Source of the DNA: CAMDPA01 sp963825625
GTDB lineage: Bacteria > Pseudomonadota > Alphaproteobacteria > Rhizobiales > Hyphomicrobiaceae
Direction of reading: 5' to 3'
DNA length: 64,000 bases
NCBI GenBank assembly: GCA_963825625.1
Contig: CAWGUF010000032.1
Coordinates: 1 to 64,000 of the forward strand
Under the pieces are notes generated by a model that was given only the letters and a program-made list of their open reading frames with translations, did no database searches and was not told the DNA's origin. Shown here one piece after another: positions 9,343 through 18,537 of the stretch. How positions within the stretch are numbered: the first letter of the stretch is position 1; the number at the start of each line of letters is the position of its first letter. The translations under genes and the position numbers were made by a program.

Positions 9343-9666
9343 ATGCGCTTGTGCAGACCCTTCAAGGTGCCAGGTCTCGTTGCGATGGCAACTGCATTTG
9401 CGGCAGGCTCCGCACAGGCAACTCTCTATTGTGAATTGGCGGCTGGGCCGAGCGGCTTCGCCGCCGTTCGCGAGATGCCTGACCAGTCTGCTCGCGTGGT
9501 GTTCAAGGCCAAGTCCGATATGATGTTGCAGCTTGATGTGACCAGGACCCCGCCGTCCGGGGCTAAAGACTGGGAGCCGGTATTTGTCGTCCAGGGCCAG
9601 CCGCCGCAGACGTTGGCGGGCGGTTGGTTGCACAAATCTTCGATCAAGCCGGACTCGTGCGGGTAG
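9343..9666 (+). CDS. Small secreted protein, SH3-like fold suspected
   Basis: A 107-residue protein with a clear Sec signal peptide (RPFKVPGLVAMATAFAAGS, cleavage after about residue 26 in AQA|T). The mature part is about 80 residues and has two cysteines, one near each end (LYCEL and PDSCG). Short beta-rich segments such as VREMPDQSARVVFKAKSDMM, and a terminal GWLHKSSIKPDSCG, recall bacterial SH3-like domains. The function is unknown. It sits between the UbiD gene and the acyl-CoA ligase gene, bracketed by two GGGGACAG hairpins. Confidence 0.65.
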   Translation: MRLCRPFKVPGLVAMATAFAAGSAQATLYCELAAGPSGFAAVREMPDQSARVVFKAKSDMMLQLDVTRTPPSGAKDWEPVFVVQGQPPQTLAGGWLHKSSIKPDSCG

Positions 9667-9724
9667 GCTGCCTTTGAATGGACTGCCCGGGACGCTGTCA
9701 AGGACGGGCTAGTGATCGGTAATG

Positions 9725-9749
9725 GGGGCAGGCGAATGGGTCTGTCCCC
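9725..9749. repeat. Second GGGGACAG-type hairpin
   Basis: GGGGCAG and CTGTCCCC form a short inverted repeat just upstream of the acyl-CoA ligase start. It is related to the hairpin at 9296-9327. Confidence 0.45.
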
Positions 9750-9770
9750 GATGCAGTGGGGAGAGGAAAC

Positions 9771-11361
9771 ATGTCCGTATTCGGCAAACAGGAAGCGACG
9801 CTCGCCCTTCCCTTTCGCCCCGTTGCCGAGCTGCTTGGGGAATACGCACGCCGCGATCCGGCCAAGACCGCGATCGTCGATCTCGACCAGCCTGGAGCCA
9901 ATGGGGGCGCCGCCTCGATCAATTTTGGCGACCTCGATCAGGTCGTAACCGACATCGCGGCCGACCTGAAGCGGCGGGGCGTCGCCAAGGGCGACCGCGT
10001 TCTTCTGCTTTCCGACGAGACGCTCGAGAAGCTCTTGATCTGGCTCGGCGCCTGGCGCATGGGCGCCGTCATCTGCCCGCTCAACATCGAGCTCAACGCG
10101 GGCCACCTCGCCGAGCTGGCGGTGGCGATCAAACCGAAGGTGACTTTCGTCCACAAGGACCTGGATGCGGCTGCGCTGACCAAAGGTTCCGATGCGCCTG
10201 TCCTCGTGTTCGGCTCGAGGCGCCCGAAAGACGGCAAGGACCCGAAGGACACCTACTTCTGCAATCTGCAAACCGGCGCCAAGGCTGCCGACATTCCGGA
10301 GCGCAACAACGCAGACGAGACGTCGTGCATGTTCTGCACGTCGGGCACCACATCGAAGCCGAAGATCGTCGTCTACGACCACTGCGCCTACTGGCTGTCC
10401 GGCCTCGACACCATCGACATGCTCGGCCTGGAGGCCGATGACAAGACGCTGGAATACCGCTCGTTCGGCTGGAACTCGGCGCAGATCCTCACCCTGCTTC
10501 CCTTCCTGCAGAAGGGGCTGACGATGCATCTGGCGAAACGCTTCTCGCACTCACGCTTCTTCGAATGGATCCAGAGCCACGGCATCACGTTCGCCGCTGG
10601 AGTTCCCACCGTCGTCAACATGCTGCTTAACAAGCCGCTCGGCTACACCGCCAAGGATATTCCCTCGCTGCGGCTGATGACCTGCTCGACCGCGCCGCTC
10701 ACGGCCGAGCAGTGGAAGAAATTCGAGGACATGTACGGGCTGACTCTTGCTGCAGCTCTACGGCATGTCGGAAGCCGGCTGGATCTGCGGCAACCGCCAC
10801 TATCGCCGCCGCATGGGAACGGTTGGCCCCCCCGCCAAACATCAGGAGTTCGCCATCGTCAACGAAGCCGGCGAGACCTGTCCGCCAGATGTGGAGGGTG
10901 AGGTGTCGGTCGGCGGCCCGCAGGTTGCTCTCGGCTATCTCACCGAGGACGGCAGCATCGAGCCCATTCGCGGCACCCGGATCAAGACCGGCGATCTTGG
11001 CATGATGGATGCCGACGGTTTCGTGCGCGTCACCGGCCGCACCAAGGATCTCATCATCCGTGGCGGCATGAACATCGCGCCGATGGAGATCGATTCCGTG
11101 CTGCTCAAGCATCCCGAGGTCTTCGAGGCTGCCGCCGTCGGCGTGCCGGACAAGATCTACGGCGAGGAGGTCGTCGCCTATGCCATCGCCAAGCCCGGAA
11201 AATCGCTGACCGAGCAGAGTGTCGTGGAGTACTGCAAGCAGCATCTGGCAGCGGCCAAGGTGCCCAAGCAGGTGTTCATCGTCTCCGAATTACCGAAGTC
11301 CGATCGAGGCAAGGTGCTGCGCGACAAGCTGAAAGAGGACTGGGTTCGGCGTAACCCGTGA
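9771..11361 (+). pseudogene. AMP-dependent acyl-CoA synthetase/ligase, one extra base in frame
   Basis: The conceptual product is about 529 residues, a class I adenylate-forming enzyme that activates a carboxylic acid to its CoA thioester through an acyl-AMP. Core motifs are present: MFCTSGTTSKPKIV (P-loop, A3), LLQLYGMSEAGW (A5), GRTKDLIIRGGMNI (hinge, A8) and PKSDRGKVLRDKL with the catalytic lysine (A10). The frame shifts by one base near 10749 (CTTGCTGCAG, where CTTCTGCAG restores the frame), inside A5. GAGAGG precedes the ATG at 9771. Its place between two UbiD-family genes suggests it activates an aromatic acid. Sequence error is the likeliest cause of the break. Confidence 0.85.
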
Positions 11362-11459
11362 CCTGTAGGGCGGGTCGAGGCGTGCCGAGACCCGACAACG
11401 CCGTTCTTGCCGAAATCGTCGGGTCTGCTTCGTCGACCCGACCTACGAAAGATGTCTTC

Positions 11460-13142
11460 ATGCCCAAATCCAAATCCGCATCTTCCTCCGCCGGCCCGAA
11501 GCGCGCCTATCCCGATCTGCACGATCACATCGACGCCCTGCGCGAGGCCGGCTGTCTGGTCGAGGTCGACAAGGAGATCTGCAAGGACACCGAGATGCAC
11601 CCTCTGGTGCGCTGGCAGTTCCGCGGCGGCTTCCCCGAGCATGAGCGGAAGGCGTTCCTGTTCACCAACGTCAAGGATGCCAAGGGCAAGAAGTACGACA
11701 TACCCGTGGTGGTCGGCTGCCTCGCCGCCAGCCGCGAGATTTACCGCATCGGGCTGGGCTGCCCGCTCGACAAGATCGAGGAGACCTGGACACGGGCCGA
11801 GGCCAATCCGATTCCGCCGAAGGAAGTCGAAACCGCGCCGTGCCAGGAAATCGTGATCCAGGGCGCGGACCTGGACAAGGAGGGCATGGGGCTGGATCAG
11901 ATCCCGGTGCCGATCTCCACGCCGGGCTGGGACAATGCGCCCTACACGACGCTGTCGCAGTACATCACAAAGGACCCCGACACCGGTGTCCAGAACCTCG
12001 GCAACTACCGCGGTCACGTGAAGACCCGCAAGCGGCTCGGCATGAACCCGTCGCTGGAATTGCGCCCCGGCATCTACACGCACTGGCTGAAGTACAAGGC
12101 GATGGGCAAGAAGATGCCCGCGGTGGTGGTGCTTGGCGCGCCGCCAGCCATCACCTTCACCTCCAACCAGAAGCTGCCCGAGCACGTCGACGAATTGTCC
12201 GTTGCCGGCGGTCTTGTCGGCTCGCCGATCAATGTCGTGAAGGCCAAGACCGTCGACCTTCTGGTGCCGGCGGAAGCGGAGATCGTAATCGAGGGCTACA
12301 TCGACACCGAATGGCTGGAACCGGAGGCGCCGTTCGGCGAGAGCCACGGCCACGTCAATCTGCAGGAATACAACGCGCTGATGGACGTCACCTGCATCAC
12401 ACGCAAGAAGAACGCGATCCTGACCTCCATCATCTCCCAGGTCACGCCTTCGGAATCGAGCCTCATCAAGAAGGTCGGCATGGAGCCGATGCTGCTGAAC
12501 GCGTTGCGCAACGGCCTTGGCCTCAAGTGCGTGAAGCGCGTGTTCCTGCACGAGCCGCTGACCAATCTGCGCAAGCTCGTGATTCTCGTCATCGAGCGCG
12601 GCGCGCCAGAGGTCGAGGTGTGGCGTGCGATCTACGGCCTGCTCGGCCAGAACCGCGCAATGGGCAAGTTCGTCATCGCGATCAACGACGACATCGATCC
12701 CGAAAACCTCGACGCGGTCTGGTGGGCGATGGCGTACCGCTGCAATCCGGTGCTCGACGTGCAGATCATACAGCACCGCGACCAGGGCCACGGGCCGCGC
12801 AGCATGCGCAACGGCGGCATCGATGCCAGCGTCTGCTTCGATGCGACGCTGAAGGAGGACTTCCCGCCGATCTCGCTGCCCAAGCAGCCCTACATGGAGC
12901 GGGCCAAGGAGATTTGGAGCGAGCTGGGCCTGCCGGAGCTGAAGCCGCAAAGCCCATGGTTCGGCTATTCGCTCGGCGACTGGACCGAGGACTTCGAGGT
13001 GATGGCAGAGCGCGCGGTCAAGGGCGACTACTGGACGACCGGCGAGATCATCGCCCAGCAGCGGCGCAACGACGTGCAGATGAACACCGAGATCGGCCGC
13101 GGCCACGCCCGCAAGAAGGACGGCGGCGGCGACGGGCATTGA
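11460..13142 (+). CDS. UbiD-family prenyl-FMN-dependent decarboxylase
   Basis: A 560-residue intact protein. UbiD features include DLHDHIDALREAGCLVEVDKE at the N-terminus, VVVLGAPPAITFTSNQKLPE, AEIVIEGYID, the acid-containing APFGESHGHVNLQEYNALM segment (usually PFGE-x-G-Y), and a C-terminal INDDIDPENLDAVWWAMAYR. The family decarboxylates or carboxylates aromatic and alpha,beta-unsaturated acids with prenylated FMN made by UbiX, which is not encoded here. The start at 11460 matches the family N-terminus; upstream in-frame sequence does not. It follows the acyl-CoA ligase by about 100 bp and is probably co-transcribed. The substrate is unknown. Confidence 0.9.
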   Translation: MPKSKSASSSAGPKRAYPDLHDHIDALREAGCLVEVDKEICKDTEMHPLVRWQFRGGFPEHERKAFLFTNVKDAKGKKYDIPVVVGCLAASREIYRIGLGCPLDKIEETWTRAEANPIPPKEVETAPCQEIVIQGADLDKEGMGLDQIPVPISTPGWDNAPYTTLSQYITKDPDTGVQNLGNYRGHVKTRKRLGMNPSLELRPGIYTHWLKYKAMGKKMPAVVVLGAPPAITFTSNQKLPEHVDELSVAGGLVGSPINVVKAKTVDLLVPAEAEIVIEGYIDTEWLEPEAPFGESHGHVNLQEYNALMDVTCITRKKNAILTSIISQVTPSESSLIKKVGMEPMLLNALRNGLGLKCVKRVFLHEPLTNLRKLVILVIERGAPEVEVWRAIYGLLGQNRAMGKFVIAINDDIDPENLDAVWWAMAYRCNPVLDVQIIQHRDQGHGPRSMRNGGIDASVCFDATLKEDFPPISLPKQPYMERAKEIWSELGLPELKPQSPWFGYSLGDWTEDFEVMAERAVKGDYWTTGEIIAQQRRNDVQMNTEIGRGHARKKDGGGDGH

Positions 13143-13170
13143 ACCGCGACCCTATGCGCGACTGCCACTC

Positions 13171-13184
13171 TTGACTTCGGTCAA
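13171..13184 (+). promoter_or_regulatory. FNR/FixK-type box upstream of outer-membrane barrel gene
   Basis: TTGACTTCGGTCAA is a perfect TTGAC-N4-GTCAA dyad of the FNR/FixK/Dnr type, centred about 64 bp before the barrel gene start. It could alternatively be read as a small TTCG-loop hairpin. Similar boxes occur at 19515, 58941 and 61081. Confidence 0.55.
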
Positions 13185-13240
13185 GTACGGTTGCGTGAGA
13201 GCGACTAGCGTTTGCGCCGGGGGCTGAAGGGGGCTTTGCC

Positions 13241-14214
13241 ATGCTACGCACGGGGTTGGAGCGGCGGCTGCCGGTCAGGCGGCGCCTGCCGTTACGGTTT
13301 TCGTTCGAGCGAATGACGGGGGCGGCCGGCATCGTTGCGCTGGCCATGCTTACCGCAGGCTGGCTGGTGCCAAACGTCGCCATGTCGACGGGCGACACCG
13401 AGAGCGCCGCCAGGGCTGCCGCCGGCGGTGGATCGGGCGGTATCTCTGCTGTCAGCCGCGACATAAGAGTTCGGCGGCTACGGCGGCGTTGCCTACACGC
13501 ATCCCAGCACCGTCTCGATCAAGAACGAAGCTGGTGCAGCCGGCCGCACAGATATGCGCGTGAAGGACTTCGATTGGATCGGCAAGCCGTTCAAGAGCCC
13601 GATCTATTACGGGCTGCGCGCCATTTCCTGGGGAAGTGTGATGCCGTTCGGCGGCATGGTGGACTTCACGCACGCCAAGGCGATCGCTCCGTTCGAACTC
13701 TCCGGCAACATTCAACGGCACGGTCAATGGCAAGCCTTTGCCGCCGAAGGGCACAATCGGGGACGTGTTCAAGCACCTGGAATTCAGCCACGGTCACAAC
13801 ATGGTGACGCTGAACGGCATGGCGCGGCTTGGCGCCTTCATTCCGTTTGTGCGCCCCTATGTCGGTGCCGGCGCGGGCGTCTCGCTGCCGCACACCGAGA
13901 TCGGCTTCAGGAGCGAGAACGGTCGCACATATGAATACCAGTTCGCCGGCTTCGTTGCGCAGGGCCTGGCCGGCATCGAGGTTCCGCTTGGTCGAGCCTC
14001 CGTGTTCATCGAGTACAAGTTCAGCTATGCGCCCTACGACGTGCCGCTGTCCGGCACCGTCAACGGCTGGCTGCTGGTGACGGACCTCTGGCGCCAGATG
14101 CGCGCCTGGATTGCAGGCGAGAAACCGCCGGGCGGCCGTCTGCGCACGACGCTTGCCACGCACCATGGCATCGGCGGCGTGCTGGTGCGGGTAAGCGGCG
14201 TCCCGAGCAACTGA
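13241..14214 (+). pseudogene. Outer-membrane beta-barrel protein (LpxQ/lipid A oxidase-like), two extra bases
   Basis: The conceptual product is about 323 residues. An N-terminal segment RMTGAAGIVALAMLTAGWLV may be an uncleaved anchor or a late signal. After it come FGGYGGVAYTHPSTVSIKN, DFDWIGKPFKSPIYYGLRAI, RLGAFIPFVRPYVGAGAGVS and YQFAGFVAQGLAGIEV, alternating patterns typical of a small outer-membrane barrel. The pattern resembles proteins annotated as lipid A oxidase in rhizobia, but that assignment is tentative. The frame shifts by +1 near 13465 and again near 13706, each repaired by removing one base. AAGGGGG precedes the start, and an FNR/FixK-type box lies upstream. Confidence 0.6.
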
Positions 14215-14374
14215 CCAAACAGACTGTGCAAGACCACTGGCAGCAACCAGCACCCAAGTTGAAAATTGCACGTATCTGTTGCATTTGCATTAGTCCGACG
14301 GTCGTGTGATTCGACGGCCCGTGAGGCCGTCCGGCGCTTCAGGCTGGATGGCGAACCTTGGTTTTGGGTGGCTG

Positions 14375-15469
14375 ATGAAATTGATCGTCACTGGCGGTGC
14401 AGGCTTCATCGGCTCGGCGGTCTGCCGCTACGTCGTGGCCGAGACCGGCGCTCATGTTCTCAACATCGACAAGCTCACCTATGCGGCTAATCTGAACTCC
14501 TTGGAGCCTGTCGCAGGGCATAGCGGCTATAAATTCTTGAAGGCCGACATCTGCGACCGTGCAGCCATGGATGCGGCTTTCGCCGATTTCCAACCGGACG
14601 GCGTCATCCACCTCGCCGCCGAAAGCCATGTCGATCGCTCGATCACAGGCTCCGACGCCTTCATGCGCACCAATATCCTGGGCACCTATACGCTGTTGGA
14701 AGCGGCGCGCGCCTATTGGATGCAGTTGACCGCAGACCGCCGCGATAAATTCCGCTTCCTGCACGTTTCGACCGACGAGGTCTACGGCTCGCTAGGGCCC
14801 GACGGGCTGTTCCACGAGGAGACCGCCTACGATCCCAGCTCGCCTTATTCCGCCAGCAAGGCCGCCTCCGACCATCTCGTTATGGCTTGGCATCGCACCT
14901 ACGGCTTCCCCAGCCTGATCTCCAACTGCTCGAACAACTACGGGCCCTATCAGTTTCCCGAAAAACTGATCCCGCTGATGATCCTGAATGCTCGCGATGG
15001 CAAACCGCTGCCGGTCTACGGCGACGGCCGGAACGTGCGCGACTGGCTCTACGTCGACGATCACGCCCGTGCGCTGCATTTGATCCTGACGCGGGGCCGG
15101 CTGGGCGAGACGTACAACGTCGGCGGGCGCAACGAGCAGACCAACCTGGATGTCGTGAACCGCATCTGTGCGATCCTGGACACGCACCGGCCCGAGAACG
15201 CCCCGCACAGCCGCCTCATTACGTATGTCACCGACCGGCCGGGCCATGACCTGCGCTATGCGATCGATGCCACCAAGCTGGAGCGCGAGCTGGGCTGGCA
15301 GGCGCAGGAGAACTTCGCTACAGGTCTCGACAAGACCATTGGCTGGTATCTCGCGAATGAAGCCTGGTGGGAACCATTGCGCGCGGGCGTTTACGACGGC
15401 AAACGGCTTGGACTTCTCCATTCAGCGGATGAGACTGGCGGCGCAAACGGCGGAGACAGGCGACCGTGA
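14375..15469 (+). CDS. rfbB: dTDP-glucose 4,6-dehydratase
   Basis: A 364-residue extended SDR enzyme that converts dTDP-glucose to dTDP-4-keto-6-deoxyglucose, the second step of dTDP-L-rhamnose synthesis. It has the NAD motif TGGAGFIGS at the N-terminus, HLAAESHVDRSI, FLHVSTDEVYGSL, and the catalytic YSASK followed by AASDHLVMAWHRTYG. Length matches the family. The ATG at 14375 gives the canonical N-terminus MKLIVTGG; longer in-frame starts do not. Its TGA overlaps the GTG of rfbD by four bases, so rfbB-rfbD-rfbA is one operon. rfbC is not in this window. Confidence 0.97.
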   Translation: MKLIVTGGAGFIGSAVCRYVVAETGAHVLNIDKLTYAANLNSLEPVAGHSGYKFLKADICDRAAMDAAFADFQPDGVIHLAAESHVDRSITGSDAFMRTNILGTYTLLEAARAYWMQLTADRRDKFRFLHVSTDEVYGSLGPDGLFHEETAYDPSSPYSASKAASDHLVMAWHRTYGFPSLISNCSNNYGPYQFPEKLIPLMILNARDGKPLPVYGDGRNVRDWLYVDDHARALHLILTRGRLGETYNVGGRNEQTNLDVVNRICAILDTHRPENAPHSRLITYVTDRPGHDLRYAIDATKLERELGWQAQENFATGLDKTIGWYLANEAWWEPLRAGVYDGKRLGLLHSADETGGANGGDRRP

Positions 15470-16393
15470 GAATCCTGGTGGCCGGAAAGACGGGGCAGGT
15501 CGCCCGCTCGCTCGTTGCCGCATCATCATCAACCGGGCTTGAGATCGTTGCGCCGGGGCGACCACAGCTCGATCTGGAGCGACCCGAACTCGCTGGTGGA
15601 GGCTATCGACGCCTGTTCGCCCGACATCGTCGTCAACGCGGCCGCCTATACCGCCGTCGACAAGGCCGAGCAGGAGGAGGATGCCGCGTTCGCCGTCAAC
15701 GCCGCCGGGGCCGGTCACCTGGCGCGGGCCTGCGCCGATGCCGGCATACCGATCATCCATATCTCGACCGACTACGTGTTCGACGGCAGCAAGCTCGAAC
15801 CCTATCTGGAGGACGATCCGACGGCGCCGCTGGGTGCATACGGCCGTTCCAAACTGGACGGCGAGCGGCTGGTGGCCGCGGCCAATCCGCGTCACGTCAT
15901 CGTTCGCACCGCGTGGGTCGTGAGCCCCTACGGCAACAACTTCGTGAAGACGATGCTACGGCTGGCGGAGACGCGGCCCGAGCTCGGCGTTGTCGACGAT
16001 CAGACCGGTTCGCCGACCTATGCTCCGCATCTGGCCGGCGCGATCATCGCGGTTGCACGCCAAGTGGCAGGCGCAGACAAGTCGTCGGAGCATTGGGGAA
16101 CCTACCATGCCTGTGGTAGCGGATTTGCGACCTGGTGCCAGCTTGCCCGCGAGGTGTTCCGGCAGGCGGCCGCGCACCGGCTTGCAACCGCCCAGGTTCG
16201 GGCCATTACGACGGCGGATTATCCGACGCCCGCGCGCCGACCCGCCAATTCCAGACTCGACTGCAGCAAGCTGGCCCGCCAGTTCGGCGTGCGGCTGCCC
16301 GACTGGCAAACTGGCGTGGAAGAATGCGTGCGAGGTTTGTCGCATGGCCAAGAGCCAACGGCATTTCAGCGTGGCGACGGGAGAACGACATGA
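15466..16393 (+). pseudogene. rfbD: dTDP-4-dehydrorhamnose reductase, one extra base in frame
   Basis: The conceptual product is about 308 residues, the SDR-type reductase of the last step of dTDP-L-rhamnose synthesis. The GTG start (RILVAGKTGQVA) overlaps the rfbB stop as GTGA. Motifs include VVNAAAYTAVDKAEQEEDAA, IHISTDYVFDGSK, the catalytic YGRSKLDGE and VVDDQTGSPTYA. The frame shifts by +1 near 15586 (CCCGAAC, where CCCAAC restores it). No other lesion is seen and the flanking operon is intact, so a sequencing error is more likely than loss. The stop overlaps the rfbA ATG. Confidence 0.9.
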
Positions 16394-17262
16394 AGGGCAT
16401 CATCCTGGCGGGCGGCAAGGGTAGCCGCCTCTATCCGATGACTCTGGTGACGTCGAAGCAACTGCTGCCGGTGTACGACAAGCCGATGATCTATTATCCG
16501 CTGACCACGCTGATGCTGGCCGGCATTCGCGAGATCCTGATTATTTCGACGCCGGAGGACCTGCCGAATTTCCGTCGCCTGCTCGGCGATGGACGCAAAT
16601 GGGGCATCGAGCTCAGCTATGCGGAGCAGCCAACGCCGGCGGGGCTCGCACAGGCCTACATAATCGGCGCGGATTTCGTGTCCGGCAGCCGATCGGCGTT
16701 GATCCTGGGAGACAACATCTACTACGGCCACGGCCTGCCCGAGCTGCTTGCCGGCGCTGTTTCGAACAGGGCCGGAGCAACCGTATTCGCGTACCATGTG
16801 ACCGATCCCGAGCGCTACGGCGTGGTGGAGCTGGGCAGCAACGGCCGTGCAATCTCGCTGGTGGAGAAGCCGCAGCAACCGAAATCGAACTGGGCGGTCA
16901 CGGGGCTCTATTTCTACGACGAGCGCGTGGTTGATATCGCAGCCTCGCTCAAACCGTCCGAGCGCGGAGAGCTGGAGATCACCGATGTCAACCTGGCCTA
17001 TCTGAACATGGGCGAGCTGGATGTCGTGAAAATGGGGCGCGGCTTTGCGTGGCTCGATACCGGCACACCGGATTCGCTCAACGAGGCGGCGGATTTCGTC
17101 CGTGCCCTGGAGAAGCGTCAGGGCTACCGCATCGCGTGTCCGGAAGAGATCGCTTTCGTCAAAGGCTTCATCAACCGGGAGGAACTGCTACGGCGCGCCG
17201 CGGAGCTGAAAGCCTCTGACTACGGACAGTATCTGGCAGCGATCGCCGGCAAGGCCCCGTGA
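16390..17262 (+). CDS. rfbA: Glucose-1-phosphate thymidylyltransferase
   Basis: A 290-residue enzyme that makes dTDP-glucose from glucose-1-phosphate and dTTP, feeding dTDP-rhamnose synthesis. The nucleotidyltransferase signature is KGIILAGGKGSRLYPMT, with TSKQLLPVYDKPMIYYPL, ALILGDNIYYG, VVELGSNGRAISLVEKPQQP and GRGFAWLDTGTPDSL following. Length and motifs match RmlA closely. The ATG at 16390 overlaps the rfbD stop as ATGA, showing translational coupling. The product probably supplies rhamnose for cell-surface polysaccharide. Confidence 0.97.
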   Translation: MKGIILAGGKGSRLYPMTLVTSKQLLPVYDKPMIYYPLTTLMLAGIREILIISTPEDLPNFRRLLGDGRKWGIELSYAEQPTPAGLAQAYIIGADFVSGSRSALILGDNIYYGHGLPELLAGAVSNRAGATVFAYHVTDPERYGVVELGSNGRAISLVEKPQQPKSNWAVTGLYFYDERVVDIAASLKPSERGELEITDVNLAYLNMGELDVVKMGRGFAWLDTGTPDSLNEAADFVRALEKRQGYRIACPEEIAFVKGFINREELLRRAAELKASDYGQYLAAIAGKAP

Positions 17263-17296
17263 ATCCGCTGCCGGGCTTGCAGCCGGGCGCGATCAC

Positions 17297-17638
17297 TCAC
17301 GCGAGATCGACCCTGACGGCGATCGCCGCGCTGGCGATCACGGCTGGATCGTTGTTCTCCAGATCGGGGACGTCGAGGCCGCCCTTTACCGCCTTCACTG
17401 TAACGTTGCCGACCGGTAGCGAGGCCTTCACCTTCTCCAGATCGACCAACTCCGGGCGCTGAACCCCGATTGTCACGTCCACATCCAGCTTTGCCCGGTC
17501 GACGTTCAACGAACGCACGAACGACATCGAGCTGTGATGAAGCGCGTCCTGCACCGCGCGCAACGCGGCTGTCGTATAGTTGGAGCCGTGCAGGTCATTG
17601 CCGGAACCGAGTTCCAAAATCACGCGTGTCTTGGCCAT
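17297..17638 (-). CDS. Lin0512 family protein (second of tandem pair)
   Basis: A 113-residue protein from the ATG after AAGGGAGTG. It matches the Lin0512 family pattern: VILELGSGNDLHGSNYTTAA near the N-terminus, ALHHSSMSF, VDVTIGVQRPELVD in the middle and VKGGLDVPD near the end. It is clearly paralogous to the protein encoded at 17674-18015, 35 bp upstream on the same strand. The family has no settled function; the paired arrangement suggests a hetero-oligomer. The rfbA operon converges on it. Confidence 0.8.
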   Translation of the reverse strand: MAKTRVILELGSGNDLHGSNYTTAALRAVQDALHHSSMSFVRSLNVDRAKLDVDVTIGVQRPELVDLEKVKASLPVGNVTVKAVKGGLDVPDLENNDPAVIASAAIAVRVDLA

Positions 17639-17673
17639 CAGATTCACTCCCTTGCGTGGTCGCAGCTCTTTTC

Positions 17674-18015
17674 TCAGACAATATCGAGACTGACGATCGC
17701 GCAGGCGTTGGCGATCAGCGTTGCGTCCGAGCCCGCATCGTTGCGGATCTCCAACCCGCCATCCACGACGGTCACGCTACCCTTGCCGTAAGGCAACACG
17801 GCCAGAACCGCGTCCTTGTCTACGGTCTCCGGCCGCGGCACGCCGATGTGAACATCGACGATCATGGCCTCCAACGGCTGGCCGAGCGCGGGAGCGATCG
17901 ACAGCGAGTTGTGCCTCAAAGCATCCAGAAGCGCTCGGCAGGCCGCCTTGGTCGAATCCGTACCCCGGATATCGGTGCCCATCCCGATCTCCAGCACCAT
18001 GCGCTTCTTTGCCAT
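17674..18015 (-). CDS. Lin0512 family protein (first of tandem pair)
   Basis: A 113-residue protein from the ATG after GAGGTGAG. It shares the layout of its downstream paralogue: VLEIGMGTDIRGTDSTKAAC, ALRHNSLSIAP, VDVHIGVPRPETVD, VVDGGLEI. The family function is unknown. A hairpin array of about 400 bp starts about 115 bp upstream, between this gene and hemF. Confidence 0.8.
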   Translation of the reverse strand: MAKKRMVLEIGMGTDIRGTDSTKAACRALLDALRHNSLSIAPALGQPLEAMIVDVHIGVPRPETVDKDAVLAVLPYGKGSVTVVDGGLEIRNDAGSDATLIANACAIVSLDIV

Positions 18016-18130
18016 TGTCTCACCTCGAGAGAGTGCCACCCGGCTGTTCCGGGCGCGATCGGGTCAAGCTTGCCCCAAGCCGGATGCCGGGGCAACGCCA
18101 ACGCACGTATTGGGGGGCTGAAAGCCGCGC

Positions 18131-18299
18131 CTAGTGGCCTGTCGCGCCAAAATCGCTAGGCTAGACGCAACCGCTTCCGATTTAGGCGTGACATGAAGGC
18201 CACTAGCGAAATCATTAGCTTAGTGTGGCGTTTATCGCGCCTTAATTGACACCAACCGAGCCGCAACTACCAGTCAATTAAGGCGCGACGCCACACTAG
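18131..18299. repeat. 169-bp twin-hairpin unit (families D and A)
   Basis: Two CTAG-bounded imperfect palindromes in one unit. Hairpin D (18131-18206) has outer stem CTAGTGGCCT and an inner stem near GTCGCGCC-AAAATCG. Hairpin A (18219-18299) has outer stem TAGTGTGGC and inner stem TCGCGCCTTAATTGAC. A 12-nt spacer separates them. D carries a 4-nt bulge on its right arm and A carries one on its left arm, each 10-11 nt from the tip, so the bulges face the spacer. Total length equals that of the B-C units at 18369 and 21054 although the stem sequences differ. Confidence 0.85.
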
Positions 18300-18372
18300 T
18301 GTTCCGGTTCTGACATTTGATTCCCGGTTCCGCACCATTGAGAGCAAATGTCAGAACCATAAGGAGCACTAG
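18296..18372. repeat. Solo 77-bp CTAG hairpin (family B, copy 1)
   Basis: A palindrome with left arm CTAGTGTTCC-GGTTCTGACATTTG and a right arm carrying a 4-nt ATAA bulge between the outer 10-bp and inner 14-bp stems. It shares its terminal CTAG with unit D-A on the left and unit B2-C1 on the right. It differs from copy 2 only at its outer stem and one loop base. Confidence 0.85.
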
Positions 18373-18537
18373 TGCTCCGGTTCTGACATTTGATTCCCGG
18401 TTCCGCACCATCGAGAGCAAATGTCAGAACCATAAGGAGCACTAGCAAGATTATGTTTCTAGTGTAGCTTTTGCACCTGACGTTTGGTCTTGAGCCCAGC
18501 CGCACGCGGGTACCAAACGTCAGGTGCGCTACACTAG
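18369..18537. repeat. 169-bp twin-hairpin unit (families B and C, copy 1)
   Basis: Hairpin B2 (18369-18445; outer stem CTAGTGCTCC, inner stem GGTTCTGACATTTG, right-arm bulge ATAA), then the 13-nt spacer CAAGATTATGTTT, then hairpin C1 (18459-18537; outer stem CTAGTGTAGC, left-arm bulge TTTT, inner stem GCACCTGACGTTTGGT). The terminal CTAG supplies the TAG stop of hemF. The unit is matched by the copy at 21054-21222, which has the same length. Confidence 0.88.

Noticed and set aside
9426..10550. A 374-codon open frame on the minus strand
   Set aside because: It is antisense to the acyl-CoA ligase motifs and has no recognisable domain.
11178..13139. A 653-codon open frame on the minus strand
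   Set aside because: It is antisense to the intact UbiD gene at 11460-13142, which has family motifs throughout; GC-rich codon bias creates long antisense frames.
18296..18445. Possible CRISPR array (two near-identical 77-bp repeats)
   Set aside because: The copies are palindromes joined at CTAG with no spacers of uniform length, and no cas genes are present.
18131..18537. Integron attC sites
   Set aside because: The imperfect palindromes with bulges recall attC folding, but the RYYYAAC and GTTRRRY core sites are absent and no integrase or cassette structure is seen.
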